Positions 1 to 7,937 of a stretch of DNA of 36,024 bases are shown here, in pieces. This DNA comes from Candidatus Omnitrophota bacterium (GTDB lineage: Bacteria > Hinthialibacterota > Hinthialibacteria > Hinthialibacterales > Hinthialibacteraceae), in contig JBFMBP010000035.1 of the NCBI GenBank assembly GCA_040755155.1, forward strand, positions 1 through 36,024, given 5' to 3'. Position numbers and translations under genes: made by a program. Within the stretch, counting starts at the first letter, position 1. Each line of letters starts with the position of its first letter. The notes under the pieces are model-generated. The model made no database searches and had not been told where the DNA came from. It was given only the letters and a program-made list of their open reading frames with translations.

Positions 1-2
1 TA

Positions 3-100
3 AATTCTCCCCCCAAGCTTGGGGGGAGTTAGAGGGGGGTTGATTATGTTAGACTTAAAGCAACCCCCTCCTAACCTCCCCCAAGCTTGGGGGAGGAATT
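3..100. repeat. Nested palindromic dispersed repeat (family A, complete copy)
   Basis: Two 40-nt arms (3-42 and 61-100) are near-perfect reverse complements of each other around an 18-nt centre (43-60) containing TTAGACTTA. Each arm is itself built round a palindrome of C5-6 AAGCTT G5-6, so the element can fold as a cruciform with secondary hairpins. A second complete copy with the same 40/18/40 geometry is at 25167-25263, and half copies are at about 9929-9978 and 21511-21563. No coding function is seen; it is a REP/MITE-like intergenic repeat. Confidence 0.85.
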
Positions 101-525
101 ATGGAGTTTTGCAAGAGGCTCATTTGAAATTTTTTAATAAAAGACATATGGGCTGTCTTACATAAATATAGATATCGTTTCAATATAATCGGTTAATAAC
201 TTGTGAGCAAATTGTTAAAAAATGATTTAAAGAAAAAAGGAATAAGTTAACGAGATTAAAAAATCCTTTTTCATCGACAAATCAAAAAAATTACTCAAAG
301 GTTCTTCACAAGATCATATAAACGTAAGATCATAAATATAAAGTACTTAATCAGCAATATCCTTTTTTATAACAAGAATAATAGTAATAATAAAAAAGAT
401 AAAGATTTTTAAAGAATATAAATATTATTGGTTTTTTAGGCCATTAAATGAATGGCGTATCGTATTAGATTGATTGGAAAATCCCGGCGACGAAAAAACC
501 GCTTACTAAAAACGGGAGGATTAGA
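101..525. other. AT-rich intergenic region upstream of dnaN
   Basis: About 425 bases, strongly AT-rich with many A and T runs, carrying no credible gene. It presumably holds the dnaN promoter, but no hexamer pair stands out from the background. No clear DnaA box (TTATNCACA) was seen, only weak TTCACA-like matches near 300-310. The last 15 bases contain the dnaN ribosome binding site. Confidence 0.6.
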
Positions 526-1641
526 ATGAAATTTAAAAGCGCAAGTCAAACGTGGAGCAGAGGAATCAACGCCGTTCAAGGCGCTGTTGGAAGTCCTATT
601 TCGAATCCGATCGTGGAGAATATTCACGTTTCGTGTGAGGGAGAAAAAGTTCGTTTTATGGCGACGAACTTAAATTTATCAATTCTTTGCGAAGGTGAGG
701 CGGAGGTGGAAGAAGCGGGCGAAATCGTGCTTCCAGCAAAAATATTGGGGAATATTGGAAGAGATCTACCGCAGGGCGATGTTTTTTGCGAGACAAAAGA
801 AGAAACAGTGAAAATTCGTTGTGGAAGTTTCTTAGCTAGGTTTAAGGGCAATCCAGGAGAACTATTCCCGCCGTTCTGCAAATTAGAAGAAGGCCGATAT
901 ATAAAAATAAGTTCAAAAACTCTAAAAGATACAATAAGAAAAACATATATAACTACCACGACGGATAAAGCGCGTTTCGAACTGGATGGAGTTAAATTCG
1001 ACCTAAAGGGAAAGGTTCTGAATTGCGTATCGACTGATGGCAGGCGTTTATCTCGCTATCAAATAGTTGACGAGGCTTTGCAGGAAGAAGATTTTTCTTC
1101 TTTTTTACCAGCTAAGACGCTTTTTGAAGTACAAAAGACGCTTCCAGACGAGGGAGATGTTGAAATTATATTTCAGGAAAAAAGAGTCCAATTTTCATGC
1201 GGCGACGCAAAAATAGTATCGAATCTAATTGTAGAAAACTTCCCGCCTTATGAAAAAATTATTCCTCCACCAGGAAATATAAAAATAACTTTCGATAAAG
1301 AAAAATTACTTGGCGCCGTTAAGAGAGCCTCCATTCTATCCAGTCAAGAAACAAATCTGATAATTGTTCAAATTAAATCGAAAGAAATGAGAGTATTCGC
1401 GGAAAGAGAAGAAATTGGAGGAGAAGGAAGCGAGACAATTTCCTTGGAATACGAAGGAGAAGAACTAAAAATCCGCTATAATCATAAATTTTTGGAAGAT
1501 TTTTTAAAGATAGCCGATGAAGAAACCGTTGAACTCGAAATAAATGATCCAAGAAAGCCGGGAATTTGGCGAGGCGTTGGAAACGAAAAATTTTTATATG
1601 TTCTTATGCCATTGAAAGAACCGCAAGAGGAAGAGAGATGA
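526..1641 (+). CDS. dnaN: DNA polymerase III subunit beta (sliding clamp)
   Basis: The ring-shaped processivity clamp that encircles DNA and tethers Pol III and other partners. The 371-residue protein has the usual length of the family and reads as three successive clamp domains of about 120 residues. Visible family segments are TDKARFELDGVKF and VSTDGRRLSRY in the second domain and a C-terminal YVLMPLK followed by a short acidic tail. The ATG at 526 is preceded by a strong Shine-Dalgarno (GGGAGG, 514-519) at good spacing. The gene is AT-rich and uses many AAA/GAA codons, like dapB and rsmG downstream. It is not next to dnaA, which lies at 19897, so the common dnaA-dnaN operon is split here. 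Confidence 0.97.
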   Translation: MKFKSASQTWSRGINAVQGAVGSPISNPIVENIHVSCEGEKVRFMATNLNLSILCEGEAEVEEAGEIVLPAKILGNIGRDLPQGDVFCETKEETVKIRCGSFLARFKGNPGELFPPFCKLEEGRYIKISSKTLKDTIRKTYITTTTDKARFELDGVKFDLKGKVLNCVSTDGRRLSRYQIVDEALQEEDFSSFLPAKTLFEVQKTLPDEGDVEIIFQEKRVQFSCGDAKIVSNLIVENFPPYEKIIPPPGNIKITFDKEKLLGAVKRASILSSQETNLIIVQIKSKEMRVFAEREEIGGEGSETISLEYEGEELKIRYNHKFLEDFLKIADEETVELEINDPRKPGIWRGVGNEKFLYVLMPLKEPQEEER

Positions 1642-1866
1642 TAGCAAAAAAAGTAAACATAATAAGACTGGCTCTTTAGAAATAATAAAAAAACAAAATC
1701 AATCGATAGAATAAAAATAAAAATATAAGTTTATAAAAATAAATCGGTTACATGGTTAAAAAAAAGATTTTCTTGCATGTTTTAGTTAGTATGATTATAC
1801 TTCTAAATCTGTAAAGCGTTAAAAAAACGATAAATATTGGATTTAAAGCGAGCGTTATAAAAAAAT

Positions 1867-2133
1867 ATGAAAAGAGTACGAGCAGAAGAAATTAAGCAGA
1901 AGAATGACTCGCGATTTGACAGAGATTTAGCTATAGAAAGAGCCTGTTATTGCCCCTCTTATAGCCCGAGTAAGATAAGAATTCAGGAATATTTCGTTTG
2001 CGATCCTCCAAAACCGCCGCTAGATATTTGTGAAGATTGTCCCATCAACGGTCTTAGAGAACCATCAACCATTGTTATAGCGACATACATAAAACCCGGC
2101 GAATTAGAAGATATCGAGGAGGAAGAGGAATAA
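1867..2133 (+). CDS. Small cysteine-containing hypothetical protein
   Basis: An 88-residue protein that I do not recognise. It has a basic N-terminus (MKRVR, then KQK), five cysteines arranged as C27-x-C29, C45 and C55-x-x-C58, a proline-rich stretch (DPPKPPLD) and a very acidic C-terminus ending in five glutamates. The cysteine spacing could bind a metal, but nothing proves it. It lies 225 bases after dnaN on the same strand with no obvious Shine-Dalgarno before the ATG and no visible terminator between the two, so co-transcription with dnaN is possible. Coding potential is supported mainly by the non-random cysteine pattern and the lack of an overlapping gene. Confidence 0.5.
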   Translation: MKRVRAEEIKQKNDSRFDRDLAIERACYCPSYSPSKIRIQEYFVCDPPKPPLDICEDCPINGLREPSTIVIATYIKPGELEDIEEEEE

Positions 2134-2222
2134 GAAAGCAAGAAAAAAATTAATGTTTCTAATACTTCAATGAAACCGTATAAGAATACGTTTTTAAAAA
2201 AATTATTCTATTATTTTAGTTT

Positions 2223-5189
2223 TTATAAAATCCAAGCCTCAACAATCGTCCACCAATGGCCTTCATTATCTCTAGGAACAACAATTTTTATTTCCTTCAA
2301 TTTCATCGGCGCCTCAAGGCGTAAAGTACTGCATCGCGATGCCTCATCGAATTGAAGCATACCTAATTCTTCTTCTTCCCCCAGAGCAGTAATTCCCCAA
2401 ACCCGATTATTTCGAGGAAAATCGGATATCTTCGTTCCTAGAAAGAGAATTATTTTTTGGACAGTTTTAATTTTATTTAGAGTAATCGCAAGATAAGCCC
2501 CAGTTTTCTCAACCTCGTCATTAGACCAATAAGCATCCCGCCCATAAGTGCGAACGCAAAGATTATGATCGTTAACCGAAGAAAGAAACCAATTAACGTT
2601 AGAATCGATGCGCCAAGTATTCTTGCGTCCGTTGATAGCGTCTTGCGAAGGCAAAAAAAGAACGTACGGTGGGCAATCGTACCTTCTATAACCAATGCTA
2701 TCAGGACCAAATAAAAGATTTAGATTTTGAATAGACAAAGGAGAGTAATCGTTTTGCGCATCGAGCGAAGGATTATTATACCAATAACCGAGATGATAAA
2801 GATAACCGACGCGAACGCGCTTCATGATCTCCTGCGCCTTGGCAGGAAAACGTCTATCAAGCGAATCAATGGCTATAATCCGTCCCTGAGAAGCATAGGT
2901 AACGGCTTCACCTAACCAATCGCGGCCAGCAACGTTGGGACTTACGTCAAAACCTTGATCGCAAAGGAGGTAACGGATTCTATGCTCTTGTAAAATGGAA
3001 AAAACCTTTTCAAAATTTGTTGGGATAGAGACGCCATCGATCGATAGGCTTGCAGGTTGATGAAAGTAAAAGGAATAGGAAAAATAAGAGGATAGGATTG
3101 ACATAAAATAAAGAAAGAAAGTAAAAAAAGAGAGAGTCGGCGAAAAAGCCCATAAAAAACGGAAAAATTGCATCAACAAAAAAGGCGCTGCAAAATAGAG
3201 AGGCAATGCGTACCACGGCCAGATGCCGAAGAAGGAAAAGGATGTGAGAAGGATGGTTGTCAAAGCTAAAATCCAAATGGAGTAATAAGGAATGCGGCTT
3301 CGCAATAACGATCCAGCAGGCGCAAATCGACGTAAAAATGGAAAAAGGAGAAAACCAGATAGAAAGATAAAGGTAGGCGCGCTTGGAAAAAATGCGCTAT
3401 GAAGGTCATGCTGTTGATCATAAGGCGCTCTTTGCCCTAAAAAAACAGGCAAACACTCGCTTAAAAAACGATCTATAAGCGGTTGTTCTCCTGCAACCCG
3501 AGGTGCAGGTAAGGATCGACCTGTAGTTAGAAACTGAATCGCTTCGGACTTATATCCAAAAAAAGAAGGGAGCCAATAAGGCGCACAAAAAAGAAAACAA
3601 ATAAAAAAGGCCAAAAAAAGGCTAGATCTTACAAATCCGAGTAGACAGCGAATAAAGAAAACAATCCTTTTTTCTCCCATTTTAAAATCAGGTAGAAAAG
3701 AATATGGGCGTATGAATAACAAAATAAAACCGGAAGAAAAAACGAAAGGAAGAGATATCGGCAGTTCATAAAAACTTAGACCGGCGGTCAATCCCCATGC
3801 AATTGCCAATCCTGGTGAAATACGTCCTTTGTAACGAGCTAAAAAAGCCAAAAAGAAAAGCAAAGCCCCGCAAAAAAGAGAAAAGGAATAGCCAAACCAG
3901 GTTTTTCCTATGATCCAATGGAAATGCAACCCGCCAACGGCAAAAAGCCAAAAAGAAAACAATCCATACCAGGCATTTCCATAAATCCAGAAAATGGTTG
4001 AGGTTAGAACAACAAAAAGCAGTCCCCAAAACCAAGGAAGAAGACGCAGCGCCGCCGATGGAAATGGCGCCCAAGATAAAATCCAGGCTAAGGGATAGGC
4101 CTCTAATGTTCCCTGATAATTCTGTCCATAATGAAAAACAGGCGGGCATTGGCCTTCCAGCAACTCGTAAGACATCAATCCAAAAGCAGCTTCATCAGAT
4201 TCGAATTGAATTAAGGATAGTCGTTGGATATAAATGTGGAGAAATAATAAAAAAAATAAGCTCGCAATCCATCCCAGAGTTAAAAAAAATTTCCATTGTT
4301 TGAAGATATAAGAAAAAAAGCGTAGAACGAATCCGTCTAGTATTGGTAAAAAAAGGAAAATAGATCCTAAAGACAGAGCGAATAGAATGATTCGAAAGGT
4401 TGGCAGCCAAAAAAGTAGACTGGAAAAACAACTACTAAATGGTCCAGGTACTGCCTGAAAATCTAGTCCTGAAGCCGTTTTCACTGATAAGGACAACGTA
4501 GGAATCGGTGGAATGTAATTTAAAAAGCATTTAATTGTGTGAAAACCAACGTCAATTTGTTTTTCGATTAATAGATATCGATTGGCGGCGTCATTTTCAT
4601 TCCGGGCGCATTCCTCGCCATCGATTTTCCAAACAGCTTCCCCATGCCCAGAATAAAAAAGGATGGACTTTACAGGTTCCGCTGAAAAGAAAACGCCGGT
4701 TACCGTCATTGTATCGTAGGCATTGATTCTTTCAGGAAGAAATAGAGTAGGAATTATTTCGAAAGTAGAAGATTCTAAATAAAAATCAGTCTCTACGGCG
4801 GATTGGCTATTGGATAAATGAATAGATAATCCCAATTTGGGACTTAATCCATAGAGTAAAACAACCATGAACATACAAGAAATACCGGTAAATCTCCGAA
4901 TTGAAGATAGTCGGCAGTATTTTGAAAGGCGATGATCCACTAAAGGATTGATAATATTGTATCTATAAAAAGGTTTAATATAAATAAAAAAGAGGAATAA
5001 AGTCAGAATTCCCAAAGCCAGAAAAAAGGTTAAGCGAACAGAATAAACGTATCCTGGAGCGATGGATATCAGGAAAAAAAGAAAAAAAACCAAGCAACGC
5101 AAAAAGGGAACGATCACAAGAATTGACCAACTATTGTCGCTATCGTATCCTAAGCGAATCTGTGAATAAAAGGTTTTATCGATTAACAT
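2223..5189 (-). CDS. Large multi-pass membrane glycosyltransferase, GT39/ArnT-like
   Basis: A 988-residue integral membrane protein. Hydrophobic helices lie around residues 22-75 and 103-115, followed by an extracytoplasmic beta-rich segment (about 120-250), then a long polytopic block from about 256 to 710. In the first large loop after that, residues 329-365 read FESDEAAFGLMSYELLEGQ followed by YGQNYQGTLEAYP. This is the pattern of GT39/PMT/ArnT-like lipid-phosphosugar-dependent transferases, with D332-E333 at the expected catalytic position. The last roughly 275 residues are soluble and end in a segment resembling a galactose-binding sandwich (LFLGTKISDFP, then IKIVVPRDNEGHWWTIVEAWIL). Family membership is inferred from the motif; donor and acceptor are unknown. 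It is the only minus-strand gene in the dnaN-parB stretch and stands alone. No strong Shine-Dalgarno precedes the ATG, so the exact start is uncertain. Confidence 0.8.
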   Translation of the reverse strand: MLIDKTFYSQIRLGYDSDNSWSILVIVPFLRCLVFFLFFLISIAPGYVYSVRLTFFLALGILTLFLFFIYIKPFYRYNIINPLVDHRLSKYCRLSSIRRFTGISCMFMVVLLYGLSPKLGLSIHLSNSQSAVETDFYLESSTFEIIPTLFLPERINAYDTMTVTGVFFSAEPVKSILFYSGHGEAVWKIDGEECARNENDAANRYLLIEKQIDVGFHTIKCFLNYIPPIPTLSLSVKTASGLDFQAVPGPFSSCFSSLLFWLPTFRIILFALSLGSIFLFLPILDGFVLRFFSYIFKQWKFFLTLGWIASLFFLLFLHIYIQRLSLIQFESDEAAFGLMSYELLEGQCPPVFHYGQNYQGTLEAYPLAWILSWAPFPSAALRLLPWFWGLLFVVLTSTIFWIYGNAWYGLFSFWLFAVGGLHFHWIIGKTWFGYSFSLFCGALLFFLAFLARYKGRISPGLAIAWGLTAGLSFYELPISLPFVFSSGFILLFIRPYSFLPDFKMGEKRIVFFIRCLLGFVRSSLFLAFFICFLFCAPYWLPSFFGYKSEAIQFLTTGRSLPAPRVAGEQPLIDRFLSECLPVFLGQRAPYDQQHDLHSAFFPSAPTFIFLSGFLLFPFLRRFAPAGSLLRSRIPYYSIWILALTTILLTSFSFFGIWPWYALPLYFAAPFLLMQFFRFLWAFSPTLSFFTFFLYFMSILSSYFSYSFYFHQPASLSIDGVSIPTNFEKVFSILQEHRIRYLLCDQGFDVSPNVAGRDWLGEAVTYASQGRIIAIDSLDRRFPAKAQEIMKRVRVGYLYHLGYWYNNPSLDAQNDYSPLSIQNLNLLFGPDSIGYRRYDCPPYVLFLPSQDAINGRKNTWRIDSNVNWFLSSVNDHNLCVRTYGRDAYWSNDEVEKTGAYLAITLNKIKTVQKIILFLGTKISDFPRNNRVWGITALGEEEELGMLQFDEASRCSTLRLEAPMKLKEIKIVVPRDNEGHWWTIVEAWIL

Positions 5190-5331
5190 ACATAATAAAC
5201 TTTCAAGTGTATTGTATAATACAAGGAGTAATAGAAAAAGAATACGGCTTCATATTCTCTATTTGCTAATGAGTTTGAAAATTGAAAAGAAGTTTTTTAA
5301 GAGATTATATCTATAAAAAAGTAGATAATTA

Positions 5332-5347
5332 TGTTCCACGTGGAACA
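5332..5347. promoter_or_regulatory. parS centromere site 1
   Basis: A perfect 16-bp palindrome, TGTTCCACGTGGAACA, identical to the site at 7088-7103 and matching the bacterial parS consensus (TGTTNCACGTGNAACA). It lies in the gap between the divergent GT39-like gene and dapB, 1.8 kb upstream of parA. ParB, encoded at 7891, should bind it. Confidence 0.93.
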
Positions 5348-5418
5348 ATTATAATGAATTTAGTAGGGCTGATCTAGCAATTCTAGTCCCTCAATAATAT
5401 TTTTCGGAGGCCATAGGA

Positions 5419-6153
5419 ATGTCGGAGAAAATTAGAGTGTTGGTTAATGGCGCTAAGGGAAGAATGGGTTTGGAGATCGTTAATACGGTCATAGACGCAG
5501 AAGATTTGGTTTTGGCGGGCGAAACCGATCTCGGCGATGATTTGGAGAAGATAATCGCAGATTCAAAATCGGATGTGGTTGTGGATTTTACTTCTCCCCA
5601 CTGCGCATATGAAAACGCTCAAAAAATCTGCGCAAGCGCTGCTGCAGGCGTCATTGGCACTACTGGTTTTACTTTGGTTCAAGTGCAATCCCTTGTAGAT
5701 AAAAGTAAAGGTAAAAAACCAGGAATAATTATTGCCCCCAATTTTGCCATAGGCGCTCTGTTAATGATGCACTGCGCCAGAATTTGCGCTAAATACATGC
5801 CGGATGTGGAAATAATTGAGCTGCATCATGACAAAAAACTGGATGCACCTTCTGGTACGGCTATCAAAACAGCGGAAATGATTTCTGAAGTCCGCAAAGA
5901 TGTTTCCACAAGAATATTTGAATCAGGAGTTCGAGGCAAGCTATACAGCGACATTCCCTTGCACAGCATCCGCCTTCCTGGCCTGCTCGCGCATCAGGAA
6001 GTGATATTCGGCGCTGCTGGCCAGACTCTGACTCTACGCCACGATTCCATCAACCGATCATGTTTTATGCCCGGCGTTTTGTTAGCAATTAGGCAAGTCA
6101 TTAATATTGAAGGACTTGTATACGGTCTTGATAAGTTGCTGTTTAAGGAGTAA
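5419..6153 (+). CDS. dapB: 4-hydroxy-tetrahydrodipicolinate reductase
   Basis: NAD(P)H-dependent reduction of hydroxy-tetrahydrodipicolinate in the cytoplasm, a step of the diaminopimelate/lysine pathway that feeds peptidoglycan. The 244-residue length is slightly short but normal. The N-terminal nucleotide-binding signature VNGAKGRMG is at residues 9-17, GTTGF at 80-84, and the catalytic ELHHDKKLDAPSGTA at 134-148 with the expected His136-His137 and Lys140. The C-terminal HSIRLPGLLAHQEVIFG and RHDSINRSCFMPGVL segments are also typical. A Shine-Dalgarno (CGGAGG, 5405-5410) precedes the ATG by 8 bases. rsmG follows after 58 bases on the same strand, so the two may be co-transcribed. No other lysine-pathway gene is in the window. 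Confidence 0.97.
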   Translation: MSEKIRVLVNGAKGRMGLEIVNTVIDAEDLVLAGETDLGDDLEKIIADSKSDVVVDFTSPHCAYENAQKICASAAAGVIGTTGFTLVQVQSLVDKSKGKKPGIIIAPNFAIGALLMMHCARICAKYMPDVEIIELHHDKKLDAPSGTAIKTAEMISEVRKDVSTRIFESGVRGKLYSDIPLHSIRLPGLLAHQEVIFGAAGQTLTLRHDSINRSCFMPGVLLAIRQVINIEGLVYGLDKLLFKE

Positions 6154-6211
6154 AAAAAAACCGATGTCCTAAAAATCTTTATATTATACTCTCCAATTAC
6201 ATAGAGATAAA

Positions 6212-6925
6212 ATGGAGAAAAAGGTCTTCTTCCAGGAATTTCTTTTAGCGGTAGAGAGAAGATTTATATCTCTACCGCCGGAAGTTCTATACTCAATATG
6301 CGATTACTTCTTTATACTGCAAAATGAGAACGCCCATACGAACCTAACGGCATACCAAACAATTGACGATTTTATAGATTTCCATTTTTTCGATAGCCGA
6401 ATTTTATTGGATTGCATGAATCCCATTTCAAATGCTTTTATTATAGATATCGGTTCGGGAGCAGGTATTCCAGGAATTATTCTCCACTTGTTGCGTCCGG
6501 ATTTACATGTAACGTTGATTGAGTCTTCCCAAAAAAAGACGCGGTTTTTACAGAAAGTAATAGAAACATTGAATATTAATTCATGCAATATCGTCAATCG
6601 TAGAGCGGAAGATGCTGCTCACGATTCTAAATGGCGGGAGAAATTCGATATTGCTACAGCAAGAGCTTTTGGACCATTATCTTTAACATTGGAATTGACA
6701 ACCTCTTTTGTACGCCCTTGTGGCCGAATCTATCTCCCAAGAGTCGCCGAAGAACCTAAAAATACAGTAGATACGCAATCTTTAGGATGTAATTTACTAG
6801 ATAAATTTCTATATGTCTTGCCGCGCCGAGATAAAACGTTCTCTATAGACATCTTTGAGAAAAAGAAATCTACTCCCTCTAAATTCCCCCGAAAAGTATC
6901 GCAAATTAAAAAAAATCCTCTATAA
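6212..6925 (+). CDS. rsmG: 16S rRNA (guanine527-N7)-methyltransferase
   Basis: SAM-dependent methyltransferase (formerly GidB) that modifies G527 of 16S rRNA; it is commonly found next to parAB near origins. The 237-residue length fits. Visible motifs are NLTAY at 44-48, the SAM-binding IDIGSGAGIPGI at 78-89, and the downstream RRAED and ATARAFGPL segments. The C-terminus is lysine-rich. The ATG is preceded only by a weak purine run (AGAGA), and the gene follows dapB by 58 bases. Codon use is AT-rich like dnaN and dapB, in contrast to parA and parB immediately downstream. Confidence 0.95.
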   Translation: MEKKVFFQEFLLAVERRFISLPPEVLYSICDYFFILQNENAHTNLTAYQTIDDFIDFHFFDSRILLDCMNPISNAFIIDIGSGAGIPGIILHLLRPDLHVTLIESSQKKTRFLQKVIETLNINSCNIVNRRAEDAAHDSKWREKFDIATARAFGPLSLTLELTTSFVRPCGRIYLPRVAEEPKNTVDTQSLGCNLLDKFLYVLPRRDKTFSIDIFEKKKSTPSKFPRKVSQIKKNPL

Positions 6926-7087
6926 TTCCTTCTACCGTTGTTCTATAAGGAACTATTTATCAAATTATTAAGAGAAAAAAAATTTCAATATTAAAAAATT
7001 CCATCGTATGCCTGGGCAGATAAGACTCCATCCTTTATAATTCGAAGATTAATCTTGCTTATATATAAATTTTTTTTATATGGCCAT

Positions 7088-7103
7088 TGTTCCACGTGGA
7101 ACA
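7088..7103. promoter_or_regulatory. parS centromere site 2, in the parA leader
   Basis: A perfect copy of TGTTCCACGTGGAACA, 15 bases upstream of the likely GTG start of parA (7119). An ATG at 7080 is in frame with parA but would translate straight through the palindrome, which argues for the GTG. ParB binding here could both seed the partition complex and repress parAB transcription; that regulatory role is an inference. Confidence 0.93.
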
Positions 7104-7118
7104 AAAGGGAATCCAAGC

Positions 7119-7937
7119 GTGACGAGAATCATCGCCATCGTTAACCAAAAAGGCGGCGTCGGTAAAACGACGACGGCGGTTAACCTTGCCGCCTGTTTGG
7201 CCCATAACGGCATGGAAACCATCCTTATCGACCTGGATCCCCAGGGGAATGCGACCAGTGGCGTTGGTATCAACAAAAGGGGTGTAGAAAGTTCTATCTT
7301 CGATCCTCTGATCGAGAATATTCCTCTCTCTTCCATTTTACGGCCCACTTCCATGACTTCGCTTCGTATTGCGCCATCTAACAACGATCTTTTGTCCGTT
7401 GAAATGCATTTAGCTTCGGAGGAGAACGGAAACCGCCGCTTGCGTACGGCATTGGCGCAGTTTTTATGGTCCATTAATGCTGAAAAGCGAGTGGATTACG
7501 TTATCATCGATTGCCCGCCATCCTTTGGGATGTTGAGTATGAATGCCATTCTCGCCGCCGACTCGGTTTTAATTCCTGTCCAGTGCGAATATTACGCCTT
7601 AGAGGGTTTAACTGAAATCTTGACCTCTACAACCGTTATCCGAGAGCAATATAATAAGAGCTTATCCTTAGCGGGTATTCTTTTAACGATGTCCGACCGC
7701 CGCCTCAATCTTAGCCGTCAAGTGGAAGAGGACATCAGGCAAGCGTATTGTAATTATGTTTTCGAAACGGTGATCAATCGCAGCGTTCGATTGAGTGAAG
7801 CTCCTAGTTATGGAATGCCCATCATTCTCTATGATCCCAGCTCCACGGGCGCCGATTCCTATATTAGTCTGGCATTGGAAGTGATCGAAAATGAAACGAA
7901 AAGCCTTAGGCCGTGGCCTCTCCGCTCTTCTGGCTGA
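7119..7937 (+). CDS. parA: Chromosome partitioning ATPase ParA/Soj
   Basis: Deviant Walker-type ATPase that drives segregation of ParB-parS complexes over the nucleoid. With the GTG start at 7119 the protein is 272 residues and begins with the family-typical TRIIAIVNQKGGVGKTTT, placing the Walker A lysines at K11 and K16. IDLDPQGNATSG and VIIDCPPSFG supply the other nucleotide-binding segments. A GGGA Shine-Dalgarno (7107-7110) is 8 bases before the GTG, whereas the in-frame ATG at 7080 has none and would include the parS palindrome. The 3' end overlaps parB by 47 bases, so the last residues (from about ENETKSLR) are shared DNA and translation is probably coupled. GC content rises sharply at this gene compared with the 7 kb to its left. 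Confidence 0.96.
   Translation: MTRIIAIVNQKGGVGKTTTAVNLAACLAHNGMETILIDLDPQGNATSGVGINKRGVESSIFDPLIENIPLSSILRPTSMTSLRIAPSNNDLLSVEMHLASEENGNRRLRTALAQFLWSINAEKRVDYVIIDCPPSFGMLSMNAILAADSVLIPVQCEYYALEGLTEILTSTTVIREQYNKSLSLAGILLTMSDRRLNLSRQVEEDIRQAYCNYVFETVINRSVRLSEAPSYGMPIILYDPSSTGADSYISLALEVIENETKSLRPWPLRSSG

Noticed and set aside
3-100. Reading the GC-rich palindromes as rho-independent terminators
   Set aside because: The stems are not followed by T-tracts and recur in nested pairs with a conserved centre, which fits dispersed repeats better.
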